The position numbers and the translations under genes were made by a program. Shown here in pieces: positions 54,968 to 64,000 of a stretch of DNA of 64,000 bases. The DNA lies in the NCBI GenBank assembly GCA_030833845.1, contig JAURGK010000005.1, forward strand, positions 1 through 64,000. The letters are read 5' to 3'. Source of the stretch: Crocinitomicaceae bacterium (GTDB taxonomy: Bacteria > Bacteroidota > Bacteroidia > Flavobacteriales_D > Crocinitomicaceae). Positions within the stretch are counted from its first letter, which is position 1, and the number at the start of each line of letters is the position of its first letter. The notes under the pieces were generated by a model. The model searched no databases. It saw only the letters and a list, made by a program, of their open reading frames with translations, and was not told the DNA's origin.

Positions 54968-54975
54968 TATTTTTG
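54968..54975 (+). promoter_or_regulatory. -7 box (TATTTTTG) of dapF
   Basis: A perfect TAnnTTTG match 10 nt before the dapF ATG at 54986. Confidence 0.6.
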
Positions 54976-54985
54976 TTCATACGTA

Positions 54986-55765
54986 ATGACAATAGAATTC
55001 TACAAATATCAAGGTACCGGCAATGATTTTATCATGCTAGACAACACCTCTGGGCAACATGACAATTTGTCAATTGAAGAGATTCAAAAAATGTGCGACC
55101 GAAAATTTGGCATTGGCGCCGACGGGCTTATCCGCATTGATCAGCATGCCCAAGTGGATTTTCAAATGACCTATTACAATGCGGATGGCACGCAATCTTT
55201 TTGTGGCAATGGCGCACGTTGTGCGGTAGCTTTCGCAGGTTTTTTGGGCCTCTTAAAATCAGCTCAAACAGAATTTATTGCCATCGACGGCAAACATCAA
55301 GCCTGGTTATGCCAAGAGGAAGTGAAATTGAAAATGGCCGATGTTTTGCCAATAAAGGTTTTGGACGCAGCCTTTGAGCTTCATACTGGATCTCCTCATT
55401 ATGTAATATTGGATGACAATCATCAAAGCGATCATGTCTTGGCCCTAGGCCGTGAAATACGCTATAGTCCGAGCTACAAAACACAAGGTATCAATGTCAA
55501 TTTACTTTCAGTGGGTCAAAACAGTATTCGAGTAGCCACCTACGAGCGTGGAGTAGAAAATGAGACCCTGTCTTGTGGGACTGGTGTGACTGCTGCCGCA
55601 TTGGTGGTAGCCCAACTTCAAAAAATACCTCAGGGATCACTTGACATTCAAACTAAAGGAGGGCAACTCAAAGTGCAGTGGCAGCAGCGTGCCGATGGCT
55701 CCTATACAGAGGTCTATTTGATTGGACCTGCGATTAGTGTATACAAAGGAAACTATTTGCTATGA
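54986..55765 (+). CDS. dapF: diaminopimelate epimerase
   Basis: Turns LL-diaminopimelate into the meso form for lysine and peptidoglycan. Seen: the start MTIEFYKYQGTGNDF, the two catalytic Cys in SFCGNGARCA (Cys73) and ETLSCGTGVTA (Cys197), and MTYYNADGT. The start is the ATG at 54986, giving 259 residues; an upstream ATG at 54962 precedes the -7 box. It leads a plus-strand run: the next gene starts within its stop (ATGA). Confidence 0.96.
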   Translation: MTIEFYKYQGTGNDFIMLDNTSGQHDNLSIEEIQKMCDRKFGIGADGLIRIDQHAQVDFQMTYYNADGTQSFCGNGARCAVAFAGFLGLLKSAQTEFIAIDGKHQAWLCQEEVKLKMADVLPIKVLDAAFELHTGSPHYVILDDNHQSDHVLALGREIRYSPSYKTQGINVNLLSVGQNSIRVATYERGVENETLSCGTGVTAAALVVAQLQKIPQGSLDIQTKGGQLKVQWQQRADGSYTEVYLIGPAISVYKGNYLL

Positions 55766-56292
55766 GCTTGATAGGTCAAAAAATTGCATTACGCGCAGTC
55801 GAAAAAGACGATGCCAGTACGATATTTTTATGGGAAAACAATCCGGCCAATTGGAAAGTTTCCAATACAGAATTACCCTTTTCTTTGTATGACATTCTTC
55901 AATTGATAGAACAGCAATCTGATATTCGAAAATCTGGTCAAATGCGTTTGGTAATTGAATCCTTACCAGCAAAAAGGCCTGTGGGGGTGATTGATCTTTA
56001 TGACATCAATTTCAAGCATGGTTACGCCGCCGTTGGCATCCTCATTGCAACGGATGCAGATAAAGGAAAGGGTTTTGCCAGTGAAGCTCTGTCACTATTT
56101 AGCCGATACTGTGCTGACATATTAGAATTACGCAATTTGTATTGCCAAATTCATCATGACAATTCGCCTAGCATTGCCCTTTTTGAAAAGGCGGGTTTTG
56201 AACATGTTGGCACACGTAAAAATTGGTTGCGCTACAAAAATCAATATTTTGATGAATTAACTTTTCAATTATGTCTAAAAAGCAGCAAATAG
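55762..56292 (+). CDS. GNAT-family N-acetyltransferase
   Basis: A 176-residue acetyltransferase of the GNAT fold, nearest to the RimJ/RimL/SpeG group. Seen: IALRAVEKDDASTIFLWENN, then the acetyl-CoA loop region ATDADKGKGFASEAL (motif A, Q/RxxGxG/A variant) and the C-terminal LRNLYCQIHHDNSPSIALFEKAGFEHVG. The substrate is not predictable. It overlaps dapF by 4 nt and mltG by 22 nt, so translation is coupled in both directions. Confidence 0.88.
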   Translation: MSLIGQKIALRAVEKDDASTIFLWENNPANWKVSNTELPFSLYDILQLIEQQSDIRKSGQMRLVIESLPAKRPVGVIDLYDINFKHGYAAVGILIATDADKGKGFASEALSLFSRYCADILELRNLYCQIHHDNSPSIALFEKAGFEHVGTRKNWLRYKNQYFDELTFQLCLKSSK

Positions 56293-57344
56293 TTTTGTTA
56301 ATTGGCGTTCTGCTCATTGGCATTTCATTACTACTTTATCCTAAGTTGAGATATTTTTATGCGGCTATTCAGAAATCGAGCAATTCAACTGAAGTGGTGG
56401 TATTCCTGTCTAGCAAAACACAAGATTTAAATGTCAAAAGCATTGCAAAAATGCTTGAAAATAAAGGCGTGATTTCAAATCTTGAATTATTTGAATTGGT
56501 CGGCACAGAAAAAAAAATGGCCTCTGACCAAATTGCAACAGGTAAATACATTATAGCACCGGGAACTGCTTACCGTCATATCTGGAATGGATTCAAAAAA
56601 AACAACCAAGGAAATGGCAATGCAGAACAGACAGTGAGTGTCAGTTTTGAAAATTGCCGCACTATTTACCAATTGGCAGCTAAAATTCAAAATCAATTAG
56701 ATTTAGACAGTTCAGCACTCATCACTTACCTACAGAATGGGCAAACCTTATCTAGGCTAGGTTTTACCTTGGAGCAAGTGCCAGCACTTTTCATCCCCAA
56801 TACCTATGAACTCTACTGGGATCAAACTCCTGCTCAATTTGTGGCTCATATGGCCGATGAATTTAAAAATTTCTGGAGCCCACGGCGCATGCGTCAATTG
56901 CAAAAAATTGGTTTGAATGCACCTTCAGAGGCAGTAACTTTAGCAAGTATAGTTTATTCAGAGCAATCTAGGATTTCTAAAGAATGGCCAGTCATTGCAG
57001 GGCTCTATCTCAATCGATTAAGGCAAAATATTAAACTGCAATCGGATCCTACGTTTAAATTTTGTTGGGGGGATGAACTGCGAGGTGTACAAAGATTGTT
57101 GTATGTGCACAGAGATATAGATTGCCCCTACAATACATATAAAATAAAAGGTTTGCCACCGGGCCCAATTTATTTTCCTCCACCAGCGGTGGTAGATGCC
57201 GTATTGAATCCAGATCAAAATAATTATATCTTTATGTGTGCTAAGCCTGATCATTCAAAAACACACAATTTTACTGATTCGGGTCAGCAACATAGTAAAA
57301 ATGCCAAAGCCTTTCAACAATGGTTGGCGGCAGGTCAACCCTAG
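56271..57344 (+). CDS. mltG: endolytic murein transglycosylase MltG-like
   Basis: Cuts nascent glycan strands at the inner membrane and so sets strand length. Seen: an N-terminal membrane anchor (about 7-23), LysM-like N-terminal region, then FIPNTYELYW, VTLASIVYSEQSR, LYLNRLRQNIKLQSDPT and the ending PYNTYKIKGLPPGPI. In E. coli the catalytic region reads IVEKET; here it reads IVYSEQ, so the first Glu is Tyr and the second Glu is kept. Whether this is a phylum pattern cannot be judged here. It overlaps the GNAT gene by 22 nt and is followed 8 nt later by the glycosylasparaginase. Confidence 0.88.
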   Translation: MSKKQQIVLLIGVLLIGISLLLYPKLRYFYAAIQKSSNSTEVVVFLSSKTQDLNVKSIAKMLENKGVISNLELFELVGTEKKMASDQIATGKYIIAPGTAYRHIWNGFKKNNQGNGNAEQTVSVSFENCRTIYQLAAKIQNQLDLDSSALITYLQNGQTLSRLGFTLEQVPALFIPNTYELYWDQTPAQFVAHMADEFKNFWSPRRMRQLQKIGLNAPSEAVTLASIVYSEQSRISKEWPVIAGLYLNRLRQNIKLQSDPTFKFCWGDELRGVQRLLYVHRDIDCPYNTYKIKGLPPGPIYFPPPAVVDAVLNPDQNNYIFMCAKPDHSKTHNFTDSGQQHSKNAKAFQQWLAAGQP

Positions 57345-57352
57345 TTTTATCA

Positions 57353-58348
57353 ATGAAAAGAAGACAATTTATTCGTTTTGGCGCTGCCTTGGGCGCCTTA
57401 AGTGTAGTCAAACCTGGGCAAGCAAGTACTGTACTAAGTCAATCATACCAAGGCAAGGCTGCAGGCCCCATCGTATTATCTACATGGAATCATGGGCTTG
57501 CTGCCAATGAAGGCGCTTGGAAAGTGCTGCAAAATGGTGGATCGGCCCTTGACGCGGTTCAAAATGGGGTAATGGTAACTGAAGCAGATTTGAGTAACCG
57601 CAGTGTTGGTGTGGGTGGAAGGCCGGACCGCGATGGCCACGTTACCCTTGATGCTTGCATCATGAGTGGGGATTCTCGCTGTGGATCTGTCGCATTTTTA
57701 GAAGGAATAGCTCATCCAATTAGTGTTGCACGTGCCGTTATGGAACGCACGCAGCATGTCATGCTCGTTGGTGACGGAGCGCGCCAGTTTGCCTTAGAAC
57801 AAGGTTTTGAAACGGCCAAAATGCCCATCGACGAAGTGAAGAAAGACTACCAAGAATGGCGCAAGATGAACAAAGATTTGTTTAAGAAACCTGAGATCAA
57901 TCATGAAAATCACGATACCATTGGTATGATTGCCATGGATGCAGATGGAAAGCTTGCTGGTGCTTGTACCACAAGTGGCTGGGCATACAAGATGCATGGA
58001 CGTGTAGGTGATTCTCCGATCATTGGCGCAGGTTTGTTTGTTGATGACCAAGTAGGTGCTGCTACGGCAACTGGTCTTGGAGAGGCTATTATTCGAGTTG
58101 CAGGAAGCCATACTGTTGTGGAATTGATGCGTCATGGCTATAGTCCTTTTGAGGCGTGCAAAGAGGCTTGTATGCGCATTATTACCAAACATTCTGATTT
58201 CGATCTAAAAGGTTTGCAATGCGGATTTATTGCCTTAGACAAGGACGGCAATTATGGGGCATATTCAATTTATAATGGTTTTAATTTTGCTTTGCGCACT
58301 TCACAGAGCGAGGCCTTGATCGATGCTAAATTTGACAGAGGTTGGTAA
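57353..58348 (+). CDS. N4-(beta-N-acetylglucosaminyl)-L-asparaginase, Tat-exported
   Basis: An Ntn hydrolase that splits the GlcNAc-Asn bond left from N-glycoprotein breakdown. Seen: the start MKRRQFIRFGAALG with a Tat-type twin Arg motif; STWNHGLAANEGAW; the autocleavage and nucleophile motif HDTIGMIAMD with Thr189; and GDSPIIGAGLFVDD. The order fits glycosylasparaginase better than isoaspartyl aminopeptidase because of the HDTIGM sequence. 331 residues with the start at 57353; an upstream in-frame ATG at 57320 lies inside mltG. The mature alpha and beta chains should form at Thr189. The next gene, a beta-mannosidase, starts 1 nt after its stop. Confidence 0.88.
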   Translation: MKRRQFIRFGAALGALSVVKPGQASTVLSQSYQGKAAGPIVLSTWNHGLAANEGAWKVLQNGGSALDAVQNGVMVTEADLSNRSVGVGGRPDRDGHVTLDACIMSGDSRCGSVAFLEGIAHPISVARAVMERTQHVMLVGDGARQFALEQGFETAKMPIDEVKKDYQEWRKMNKDLFKKPEINHENHDTIGMIAMDADGKLAGACTTSGWAYKMHGRVGDSPIIGAGLFVDDQVGAATATGLGEAIIRVAGSHTVVELMRHGYSPFEACKEACMRIITKHSDFDLKGLQCGFIALDKDGNYGAYSIYNGFNFALRTSQSEALIDAKFDRGW

Positions 58349-58349
58349 G

Positions 58350-60803
58350 ATGCGTCTTGTAAGCTTTCTCTTCATATTCGTTATTATTTTTTCTTCGAGT
58401 GCACAAAAAGTACTCCAATGGGAAGTGTATCATCCTATAAAAGAAGTATGGATGCCATTTGGTGAAGCGGGCTCTGTTCAAGAATATCTTTGGCATGCCA
58501 ATGAATTACCGGATCCGTTCTATGGAGACAACGAAAAGAGTTACCAATGGATAGAGGATGTTGAATGGAATTTCCGCTCACGCTTTTTCTTGAATGAGGA
58601 CTTTTACAAGGCCAAACAACTTGTATTAGATATTCCGAACCTCGATACCTATGCCCAAATTTATATCAACGGCAAATTGCTTGCCAAAACGGATAATTTC
58701 TTTTTAAAATATCGTTTCAAATTAGAAGTATCTGAGCTCAATTGTGGTTACAATACGATTGAAATCCATTTGACTCCTCCGCTTGTTTACCATCAATATA
58801 CATTGCTCTCGAACACTTTTCAATATCCGGCCCCAAATGACGTATCAGTGCAAAAAGTGGCGCCTCTTACTAGAAAACCACAATACCATTTCGGTTGGGA
58901 TTGGGCCCCTCGGATCAATACCATAGGTTTTGCCTATCCAATTTCAATCGATGTAGCACCTCAAATAAAGGTCGAGAACGCCTTTGTAAATACTCTTGAT
59001 ATAAGTGAATATAACGATGCACATTTGAGGCTACATTTTGAACTCAGTAGTGTAGAAACATCATTATATTGTAAGAGCAAATATTTCGGAAATTTTCAAG
59101 TATTAAATTCGATAGCTACCAGCATCGATACGGTTATTTCTAATGCCAAACTTTGGTGGCCTTCGGGCCAGGGTGAGCAGTTTTTGTATGTGGATACCTT
59201 GCGTTTTTATGATACCAATGGAAAATTTCTTCTGCAATATCCTTATTCGTTCGGTATGCGCAAAGTTGAGCTGCTTCAACAAAAAGATGAGTGGGGTACG
59301 TCCTTTGCCTTCAAAATCAATGGTCGACCAATCTTTGCAAAAGGAGCCAATCTTATCCCTCCAGGAATCTTTGCAGGTCAAAGGCTAGATAGTGCCTATG
59401 TGGCATTGGTGCCACAGATGCAAGCTGCTCATTTCAATATGGTGCGAATTTGGGGTGGGGGAATGTATGCACCAGAGGCATTCATGAATGCATGCGACAA
59501 GGCGGGAATCATGGTATGGCATGATTTCATGTTTGCTTGTGCGATGTATCCGGCCGATAATGCATTTTTGAATCTCGTTGCAAAGGAAGCCCATCAGCAG
59601 GTTTCGAGGTTAGCGGCGCATCCATCTTTGGTATATTTCAATGGTAATAACGAAGTAGATGTGGCTTGGCATAACTGGGGTTTTCAATCTCAATATAAAT
59701 TAGATAGTGACGCTCAACAAGAAATCGAAAGTGCGTATCAAAAATTATTTCATCAACTTTTGCCATTGACCATAAAAAATGTAACGGACAATTCAATACC
59801 TTACGTGCATACCTCACCTTTGAGTAATTGGGGTAAGGATGCCTATTTCAATTATGGAACCATGCATTATTGGGGTGTATGGCATGGTAAAGACCCAATC
59901 ACAGACTTTGCTACAAAAATTGGGCGTTTCAATGCAGAATATGGTTTTCAAAGTTTTCCACAACCCAGTACAATTAGGTGTTTTGCACCGATGGAAGATT
60001 GCCATTTGGATTCAAAGGTCATGAAAAATCATCAAAAATCATATGTCGGAAATGGGATGATAGAAAAGCATGCCAAGCAGTTGTATGGCAAGGCCCAGAG
60101 TTTTGATCAGTTCATCTATTTTTCACAGCTGACACAACGCAAGGCTGTGAGTATGGCTATCAGTGGCCACAGGGCAGATGCTCCGCGTTGTATGGGGACA
60201 TTATATTGGCAACTCAATGATTGTTGGCCAGCGCCAACTTGGTCTAGTTTGGATGATCAACTCAATTGGAAGGCCTTGCAATATGCAGTCAAACAAGATT
60301 ACAGGCCAATTGCCGTGCTCGAGCAATTTACAAAAGATGGTCATTACCTGATACTAACCAATGATCTGCCTTTGGATACGCTAGTCACTATTCAGATGGA
60401 ATTTTATGACCTCAATGGAGGTTTAAAAGATGTGCAACGCAGAACTTACCCACTCACTACCAATACCACTCAAGTACTTACGGCTTTGTCTGCAGATTTC
60501 CAGGGATTTGTAAAGGTGGTATTGGATGAAAATTACGAGCGCCTTTTTTCCTTTGCTGCAAAGAGAAAAACTCCTGACATTACCTTTGATTTAAAAATTA
60601 TCAATATTGATACAACTCTGAAAAGAGGCGCAATTTATATTGAAAACAATGCGCCCTTGATAGATTTATGGTTGTATTCCCCATTGCAAGGTCTGCATTT
60701 TGACGACAATTTCTCAACGCTTTTGCCAGGAAAGCATCAACTGAATTTCACCTATCAAGATCACCTGCCTTTAAAAGAAGAATTACGTTATTTGTTGCGC
60801 TGA
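58350..60803 (+). CDS. GH2 beta-mannosidase-like exported glycosidase
   Basis: An 817-residue glycoside hydrolase family 2 enzyme of the beta-mannosidase kind. The start is the ATG at 58350, which opens a signal peptide ([17 protein letters not shown]). Seen: a sugar-binding N-terminal domain ([15 protein letters not shown]), the GWDWAPR motif, [29 protein letters not shown], the acid/base Glu in FNGNNEVD and the nucleophile Glu in [10 protein letters not shown]. Mannosidases of this group cut Man-beta-1,4-GlcNAc in N-glycan cores. Together with the upstream glycosylasparaginase (1-nt gap) it suggests glycoprotein breakdown. Its end overlaps the DUF2256 gene by 16 nt. Confidence 0.88.
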   Translation: MRLVSFLFIFVIIFSSSAQKVLQWEVYHPIKEVWMPFGEAGSVQEYLWHANELPDPFYGDNEKSYQWIEDVEWNFRSRFFLNEDFYKAKQLVLDIPNLDTYAQIYINGKLLAKTDNFFLKYRFKLEVSELNCGYNTIEIHLTPPLVYHQYTLLSNTFQYPAPNDVSVQKVAPLTRKPQYHFGWDWAPRINTIGFAYPISIDVAPQIKVENAFVNTLDISEYNDAHLRLHFELSSVETSLYCKSKYFGNFQVLNSIATSIDTVISNAKLWWPSGQGEQFLYVDTLRFYDTNGKFLLQYPYSFGMRKVELLQQKDEWGTSFAFKINGRPIFAKGANLIPPGIFAGQRLDSAYVALVPQMQAAHFNMVRIWGGGMYAPEAFMNACDKAGIMVWHDFMFACAMYPADNAFLNLVAKEAHQQVSRLAAHPSLVYFNGNNEVDVAWHNWGFQSQYKLDSDAQQEIESAYQKLFHQLLPLTIKNVTDNSIPYVHTSPLSNWGKDAYFNYGTMHYWGVWHGKDPITDFATKIGRFNAEYGFQSFPQPSTIRCFAPMEDCHLDSKVMKNHQKSYVGNGMIEKHAKQLYGKAQSFDQFIYFSQLTQRKAVSMAISGHRADAPRCMGTLYWQLNDCWPAPTWSSLDDQLNWKALQYAVKQDYRPIAVLEQFTKDGHYLILTNDLPLDTLVTIQMEFYDLNGGLKDVQRRTYPLTTNTTQVLTALSADFQGFVKVVLDENYERLFSFAAKRKTPDITFDLKIINIDTTLKRGAIYIENNAPLIDLWLYSPLQGLHFDDNFSTLLPGKHQLNFTYQDHLPLKEELRYLLR

Positions 60804-60931
60804 GACTTACATCTTTCAGAGCAGTATTTCACCTCTTCCCAATGCCTTTCCCATTTTTTACGCCAATTGAAGGGCCGTCCACAGCCCTGGCAAATTTTAG
60901 ATGGTAAATGTTGCTTCTTCACTCCTTTCAT
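60788..60931 (-). CDS. DUF2256 mini zinc-ribbon protein (47 aa)
   Basis: A short gene on the minus strand, 47 residues. Seen: [12 protein letters not shown], then [14 protein letters not shown] (Cys14, Cys17), and KYCSERCK (Cys37, Cys41), a four-Cys zinc ribbon with the DUF2256 pattern of CxxC, RKKW and CSxxC. The role is unknown; relatives often sit beside photolyase/cryptochrome genes. It lies tail-to-tail over the last 16 nt of the GH2 gene and head-to-head with the DUF2805 gene (40 nt). Confidence 0.82.
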   Translation of the reverse strand: MKGVKKQHLPSKICQGCGRPFNWRKKWERHWEEVKYCSERCKSQRNK

Positions 60932-60971
60932 TGCTTTGAAAACAAATTAATTCTTCTCTTGTTTTGATAAT

Positions 60972-61250
60972 ATGACAGAAAATTTATCTGAACAAGATAT
61001 TGATCGCATCATAGAAATGGCCTGGGAAGATCGCACACCTTTTGATGCCATCTTATTGCAATTTGGCCTTAAAGAAGCAGAAGTCATCAAACTCATGCGT
61101 GCGGAACTAAAACCGAGCTCTTGGCGCCTGTGGCGCGCAAGAGTGCAGGGTAGGGCCACCAAACACAATGCCCTTCGCGGCTTCGAGGTGGGAAGACACA
61201 AATGTACCATGCAACGTCAAATAACGGGCAATAAGATATCCAAGCGTTAA
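60972..61250 (+). CDS. DUF2805 / TIGR03643 family protein
   Basis: A 92-residue protein of the family DUF2805 (TIGR03643). Seen: IDRIIEMAWEDRTPFDAI, LQFGLKEAEVIKLMR, and LKPSSWRLWRARVQGRATKH, which form a helix-turn-helix-like start and a basic DNA-binding-like end. The tail past residue 70 has two extra basic stretches. Known: this family often co-occurs with DUF2256 and light-responsive flavoproteins in marine bacteria; function unknown. Here it is divergent from DUF2256 across a 40-nt gap. Confidence 0.88.
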   Translation: MTENLSEQDIDRIIEMAWEDRTPFDAILLQFGLKEAEVIKLMRAELKPSSWRLWRARVQGRATKHNALRGFEVGRHKCTMQRQITGNKISKR

Positions 61251-61265
61251 ACCATGCGAATTGAT

Positions 61266-61273
61266 TAATTTTG
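61266..61273 (+). promoter_or_regulatory. -7 box (TAATTTTG) of the TonB-dependent receptor gene
   Basis: A perfect TAnnTTTG match. It ends 9 nt before an ATG at 61283 and 42 nt before the ATG at 61316, so it favours the later start with a normal leader. Confidence 0.5.
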
Positions 61274-61315
61274 CAGTGTTTTATGGAAAAATCTGTTTCC
61301 ACCCATCAATTAGCT

Positions 61316-63313
61316 ATGATACAAATTTCTCACATTCATTTTCACAAATTAGTAGGCTTTCTCTTTTTATTGTGCACTACTTTTATTTCAAATGCTCAAA
61401 ACCCTAGCTCTGATACAGTTCAAATCCCAAGAGAGTCTGTAATCAGTTGTACCATTCCACCTATGCCACGCATAATAGATTACCAACCTATTGAACTTGT
61501 GGCGGGGCGTTTTTTTGCCAACTATCGATACCGCATGCAAAGTATTGATCGCATAAATTCCAAGGATTTGAATTTATTGCCAGCGAGAAGTGTTTCGGAT
61601 GCCCTTAGCTATGCTGCAGGAGTTGATGTCAGGCAGCGTGGAATCTCAGGTACACAAGCAGATATAGGCATTCGAGGAGGGAATTTTGAACAAAGTTTGA
61701 TCGTGGTGAATGGTTTTAAAATGACCGACCCTCAAACGGGGCATCATGCGGCAAATTTGCCTATACCCCTGATTGCAGTTTCGGATATTCAGGTATTTAA
61801 GAGCCCCACGGTACTACAATTTGGTCAGAGTGCGCTTACAGGGGCAGTTCATCTAGGGGCCTACAACAACGAATTGTTTCAGATCAAGGCACAAACCTAC
61901 GGGGGTAGTTTCAATAGTTTTGGCGGCCAAGCACTGCTGAAGAATAAAATCAAGAAATACCAACAGCTCCTGGCGCTAGCTCATGACCAATCTGCAGGCC
62001 ACTGGGAAAATTCTGATTTTCAGAATTACCAATTGTTTTACACCTCTGCCCATCCATTGGGTGAGAGTGAAAAAAACAGGCTCAGTTACCTTGGTGCTTT
62101 TACGAGCCGAGATTTTGGCGCCAATGGTTTTTATTCCAATAAATTCCCAGAGCAGTGGGAAAAGACTCAAATGGCGATGGTAGGAATCAAGCACAATTAC
62201 AACACAACTTCCAAAAAATATGATCCTGTCTACAATTGGTTGCGCATACAACAGCAAGTGATGTATAGAAGCCATGCCGATGAGTTTAGATTAAAGCGCT
62301 TTGACCCGTCGTTCTATACCAATACACATCAGTCCACGGTTTTGAGTTATGAATTCAACATAACCTTGGGGCTTGGTGTACACGAACTCGTCTGGGGCGC
62401 AGAACAACGTTTCGAGCAGCTTTTAAGCAGTAATTTGGGCCAAAGAGAAAGACAGTATCAAAGTACCTTTGTACAAGCCAAAGGAAAGCTAGATGGCTTT
62501 CAATATGCAGCTGGCTTACTATTGTTTTCCTATGATTGGGCCAACCCTCAAATGATGCCATCCATACAATTGGGTAAAGAACTCACCTACAGCCAATTTG
62601 TATTTTTAAATTATAGCCGAGGCAACCGTGTGCCAAGCTGGACCGAAATGTATTATACAGACCCTTCTAATGTTGGCAATCCCAACCTACTGCCTGAATT
62701 TTCACACGCAGCCGAAGTCGGGTATCGCTTTTTGCCAACGGTCTACAATAGCAAAAGGTATTTCTTGAATGCTAGCGCCGCACTTTTTTACCGCCAACAT
62801 ACCAATATGATTGATTGGGTGAGAGATGCCTCAGCGATTTCTCCGAATCCAAACCCCTGGATGCCAGTTAATATAGCGAGTGTGGCTTTTAGCGGATTAG
62901 AAACTCAGTTTCAATATACCTTGAAAAAAAGTAGCCAATGGGGATTGAACAATTTGAAAGTCAACTATACGTATATCAATGCGAGGCATAATTTTACAAG
63001 CGAGCAAGAATCTCGCTATGCCATCACTAGCTTGCGCCATCAGCTCAATGGGCAAATTCTAATAGATTTAGGAAGTAAAATCAAGTTGAATATTACTGAG
63101 CGTTTGGTACAACGCATAGAGCAAGAATTGTATCAGGTGTTGGACCTTAAACTAATTGTACCAATCAATAATGTGAATGCTTTTGCAGAGGTCAACAACC
63201 TGACCAATACCCAATACGTTGAGGCAGGCTTTGTCCAAATGCCAGGCCGTTGGTTCAAATTAGGACTCACCTTTGATTTAAAAAAAGATACAGGCTTAAT
63301 TGTTTATCCCTAA
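61316..63313 (+). CDS. TonB-dependent outer-membrane receptor
   Basis: An outer-membrane importer of 665 residues if started at the ATG at 61316 (signal peptide over about 1-28, ending SNAQ). A start at 61283 adds 11 residues without a better signal. Seen: the plug domain with SVSDALSYAAGVDVRQRG, ADIGIRGGNFEQSLIVVNG, DIQVFKSPTVLQFG and ALTGAVHLGAYN, then a 22-strand barrel region (about 190-650) ending MPGRWFKLGLTFDL. There is no carboxypeptidase-like N-terminal repeat. The BtuB-like plug suggests a small chelate ligand, but the substrate is unknown. A SusD partner is not adjacent. Confidence 0.87.
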   Translation: MIQISHIHFHKLVGFLFLLCTTFISNAQNPSSDTVQIPRESVISCTIPPMPRIIDYQPIELVAGRFFANYRYRMQSIDRINSKDLNLLPARSVSDALSYAAGVDVRQRGISGTQADIGIRGGNFEQSLIVVNGFKMTDPQTGHHAANLPIPLIAVSDIQVFKSPTVLQFGQSALTGAVHLGAYNNELFQIKAQTYGGSFNSFGGQALLKNKIKKYQQLLALAHDQSAGHWENSDFQNYQLFYTSAHPLGESEKNRLSYLGAFTSRDFGANGFYSNKFPEQWEKTQMAMVGIKHNYNTTSKKYDPVYNWLRIQQQVMYRSHADEFRLKRFDPSFYTNTHQSTVLSYEFNITLGLGVHELVWGAEQRFEQLLSSNLGQRERQYQSTFVQAKGKLDGFQYAAGLLLFSYDWANPQMMPSIQLGKELTYSQFVFLNYSRGNRVPSWTEMYYTDPSNVGNPNLLPEFSHAAEVGYRFLPTVYNSKRYFLNASAALFYRQHTNMIDWVRDASAISPNPNPWMPVNIASVAFSGLETQFQYTLKKSSQWGLNNLKVNYTYINARHNFTSEQESRYAITSLRHQLNGQILIDLGSKIKLNITERLVQRIEQELYQVLDLKLIVPINNVNAFAEVNNLTNTQYVEAGFVQMPGRWFKLGLTFDLKKDTGLIVYP

Positions 63314-63328
63314 GGATGTTTGGACTAA

Positions 63329-64000
63329 CTAGCTAATCGTATAGCCCAATTTGGATCGTGTACGCTTGAGCACCTTGGCTGCCACTTCTTTTGCTTTTGA
63401 GGCTCCAATAGAAAGTGCGGCATCGATTTGTGAAGGGTTGTCCATGAGTTCTTGAAATTTAGTTCTTTGCACAGCAAATTTTTCAAGTATCAACTCATAA
63501 AGGGCTTGTTTGGCATGCCCGTAGCCATAGTTTCCACCTATATAATTAGCACGCATTGCATCAGTTTGTGCGTCATCTGCAAGCAATTTGTATAGGGCGA
63601 AGGTATGGCAAGTGTCGGGGTTTTTTGGTTCTTCTAGAGGAGTGCTATCAGAAACGATAGACATGATTTGTTTGCGCAAGAGTTTTTCCGGCAGAAAGAT
63701 ATCGATGTAGTTATTTCTTGACTTGCTCATTTTTTGCCCATCTGTACCGGGTATAAGCATGGTGTCTGATTGAATTTGTTCTTCTGGAAGTACAAAAGTA
63801 TCTCCAAAGGCCAAATTAAAACGGTTTGCTACATCGCGAGCCATTTCGATATGCTGCTTTTGATCTTTACCAACCGGGACAATCTCTGCATCATAGAGCA
63901 AAATATCGGCTGCCATTAGAATTGGGTAGGTAAATAATCCTGCATTCACATCGTCGAGGCGGTCGGCCTTGTCTTTGAATGAATGCGCCAAGGTGAGGCG
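63329..64000 (-). CDS. trpS: tryptophanyl-tRNA synthetase, partial (3' part)
   Basis: Attaches Trp to its tRNA. About 223 residues of the C-terminal two thirds are in the window; the frame stays open to the right edge (RLTLAHSFKDK), so the start lies outside. Seen: TYPILMAADILLYDAEIVPVG, the KMSKS signature in TDGQKMSKSRNN, and the anticodon-side helices ending LKRTRSKLGYTIS. It is convergent to the TonB receptor with a 15-nt gap. Confidence 0.95.
   Translation of the reverse strand, partial: RLTLAHSFKDKADRLDDVNAGLFTYPILMAADILLYDAEIVPVGKDQKQHIEMARDVANRFNLAFGDTFVLPEEQIQSDTMLIPGTDGQKMSKSRNNYIDIFLPEKLLRKQIMSIVSDSTPLEEPKNPDTCHTFALYKLLADDAQTDAMRANYIGGNYGYGHAKQALYELILEKFAVQRTKFQELMDNPSQIDAALSIGASKAKEVAAKVLKRTRSKLGYTIS

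Overview
The window looks like a chromosomal segment of a member of the Bacteroidota. Several independent signs agree: a 910-residue secreted protein with a gliding-motility/T9SS type B C-terminal domain, a 288-residue primary sigma factor without region 1.1, TAnnTTTG -7 boxes in front of many genes, bacillithiol synthesis (BshC), DUF4290, a long-form GAPDH, and a topoisomerase IV pair of the Bacteroidota kind. Species and genus cannot be read from the sequence. It is compact: no gap between genes exceeds about 300 bases, and neighbouring genes often overlap.

Left part (1-10 kb) is the accessory-looking end and is visibly more AT-rich. It holds the 3' end of one caspase-like protein, a complete secreted caspase-like protein (propeller plus peptidase C14 domain), and two tandem secreted paralogues with a shared N-terminal domain and a barrel-like C-terminus. 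A PrsW-type intramembrane protease, a SHOCT-like membrane protein, a FISUMP-domain secreted protein and a CAU-anticodon tRNA follow. The caspase/paralogue run is the best candidate here for an undescribed system.

Middle part (10-54 kb) is mostly housekeeping. It runs through an SPFH protein, a metallophosphoesterase/KDPG aldolase/BshC/IcmF run on the minus strand, TatA and PurE, an exo-muramidase (NamZ-like), a lipoprotein-release-type permease, an Smr protein, a secreted hydrolase, a ferredoxin, a LuxC-like reductase and Map. Then come LpdA, PurL-DUF4290-MurA-thioredoxin, a nucleoside phosphorylase, DUF4197, the T9SS protein, GdhA, a GDPD lipoprotein, GcvT-EF-P, ParE-ParC, an unknown membrane protein, DUF2891, Cmk-GAPDH, RpoD and HtrA.

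Right part (54-64 kb) is a plus-strand run of DapF, a GNAT acetyltransferase, MltG, a Tat-signal glycosylasparaginase and a GH2 beta-mannosidase. The last two could together take apart the core of N-linked glycans. A divergent DUF2256/DUF2805 pair, a TonB-dependent receptor and the 3' part of TrpS close the window.

Regulation that can be read: perfect or near-perfect TAnnTTTG boxes precede the tRNA and at least 14 genes, and three of them sit only 3-4 nt from the start codon, suggesting leaderless messages. A perfect 10-bp inverted repeat lies between the divergent gdhA and T9SS genes. Five factor-independent terminators are clear.
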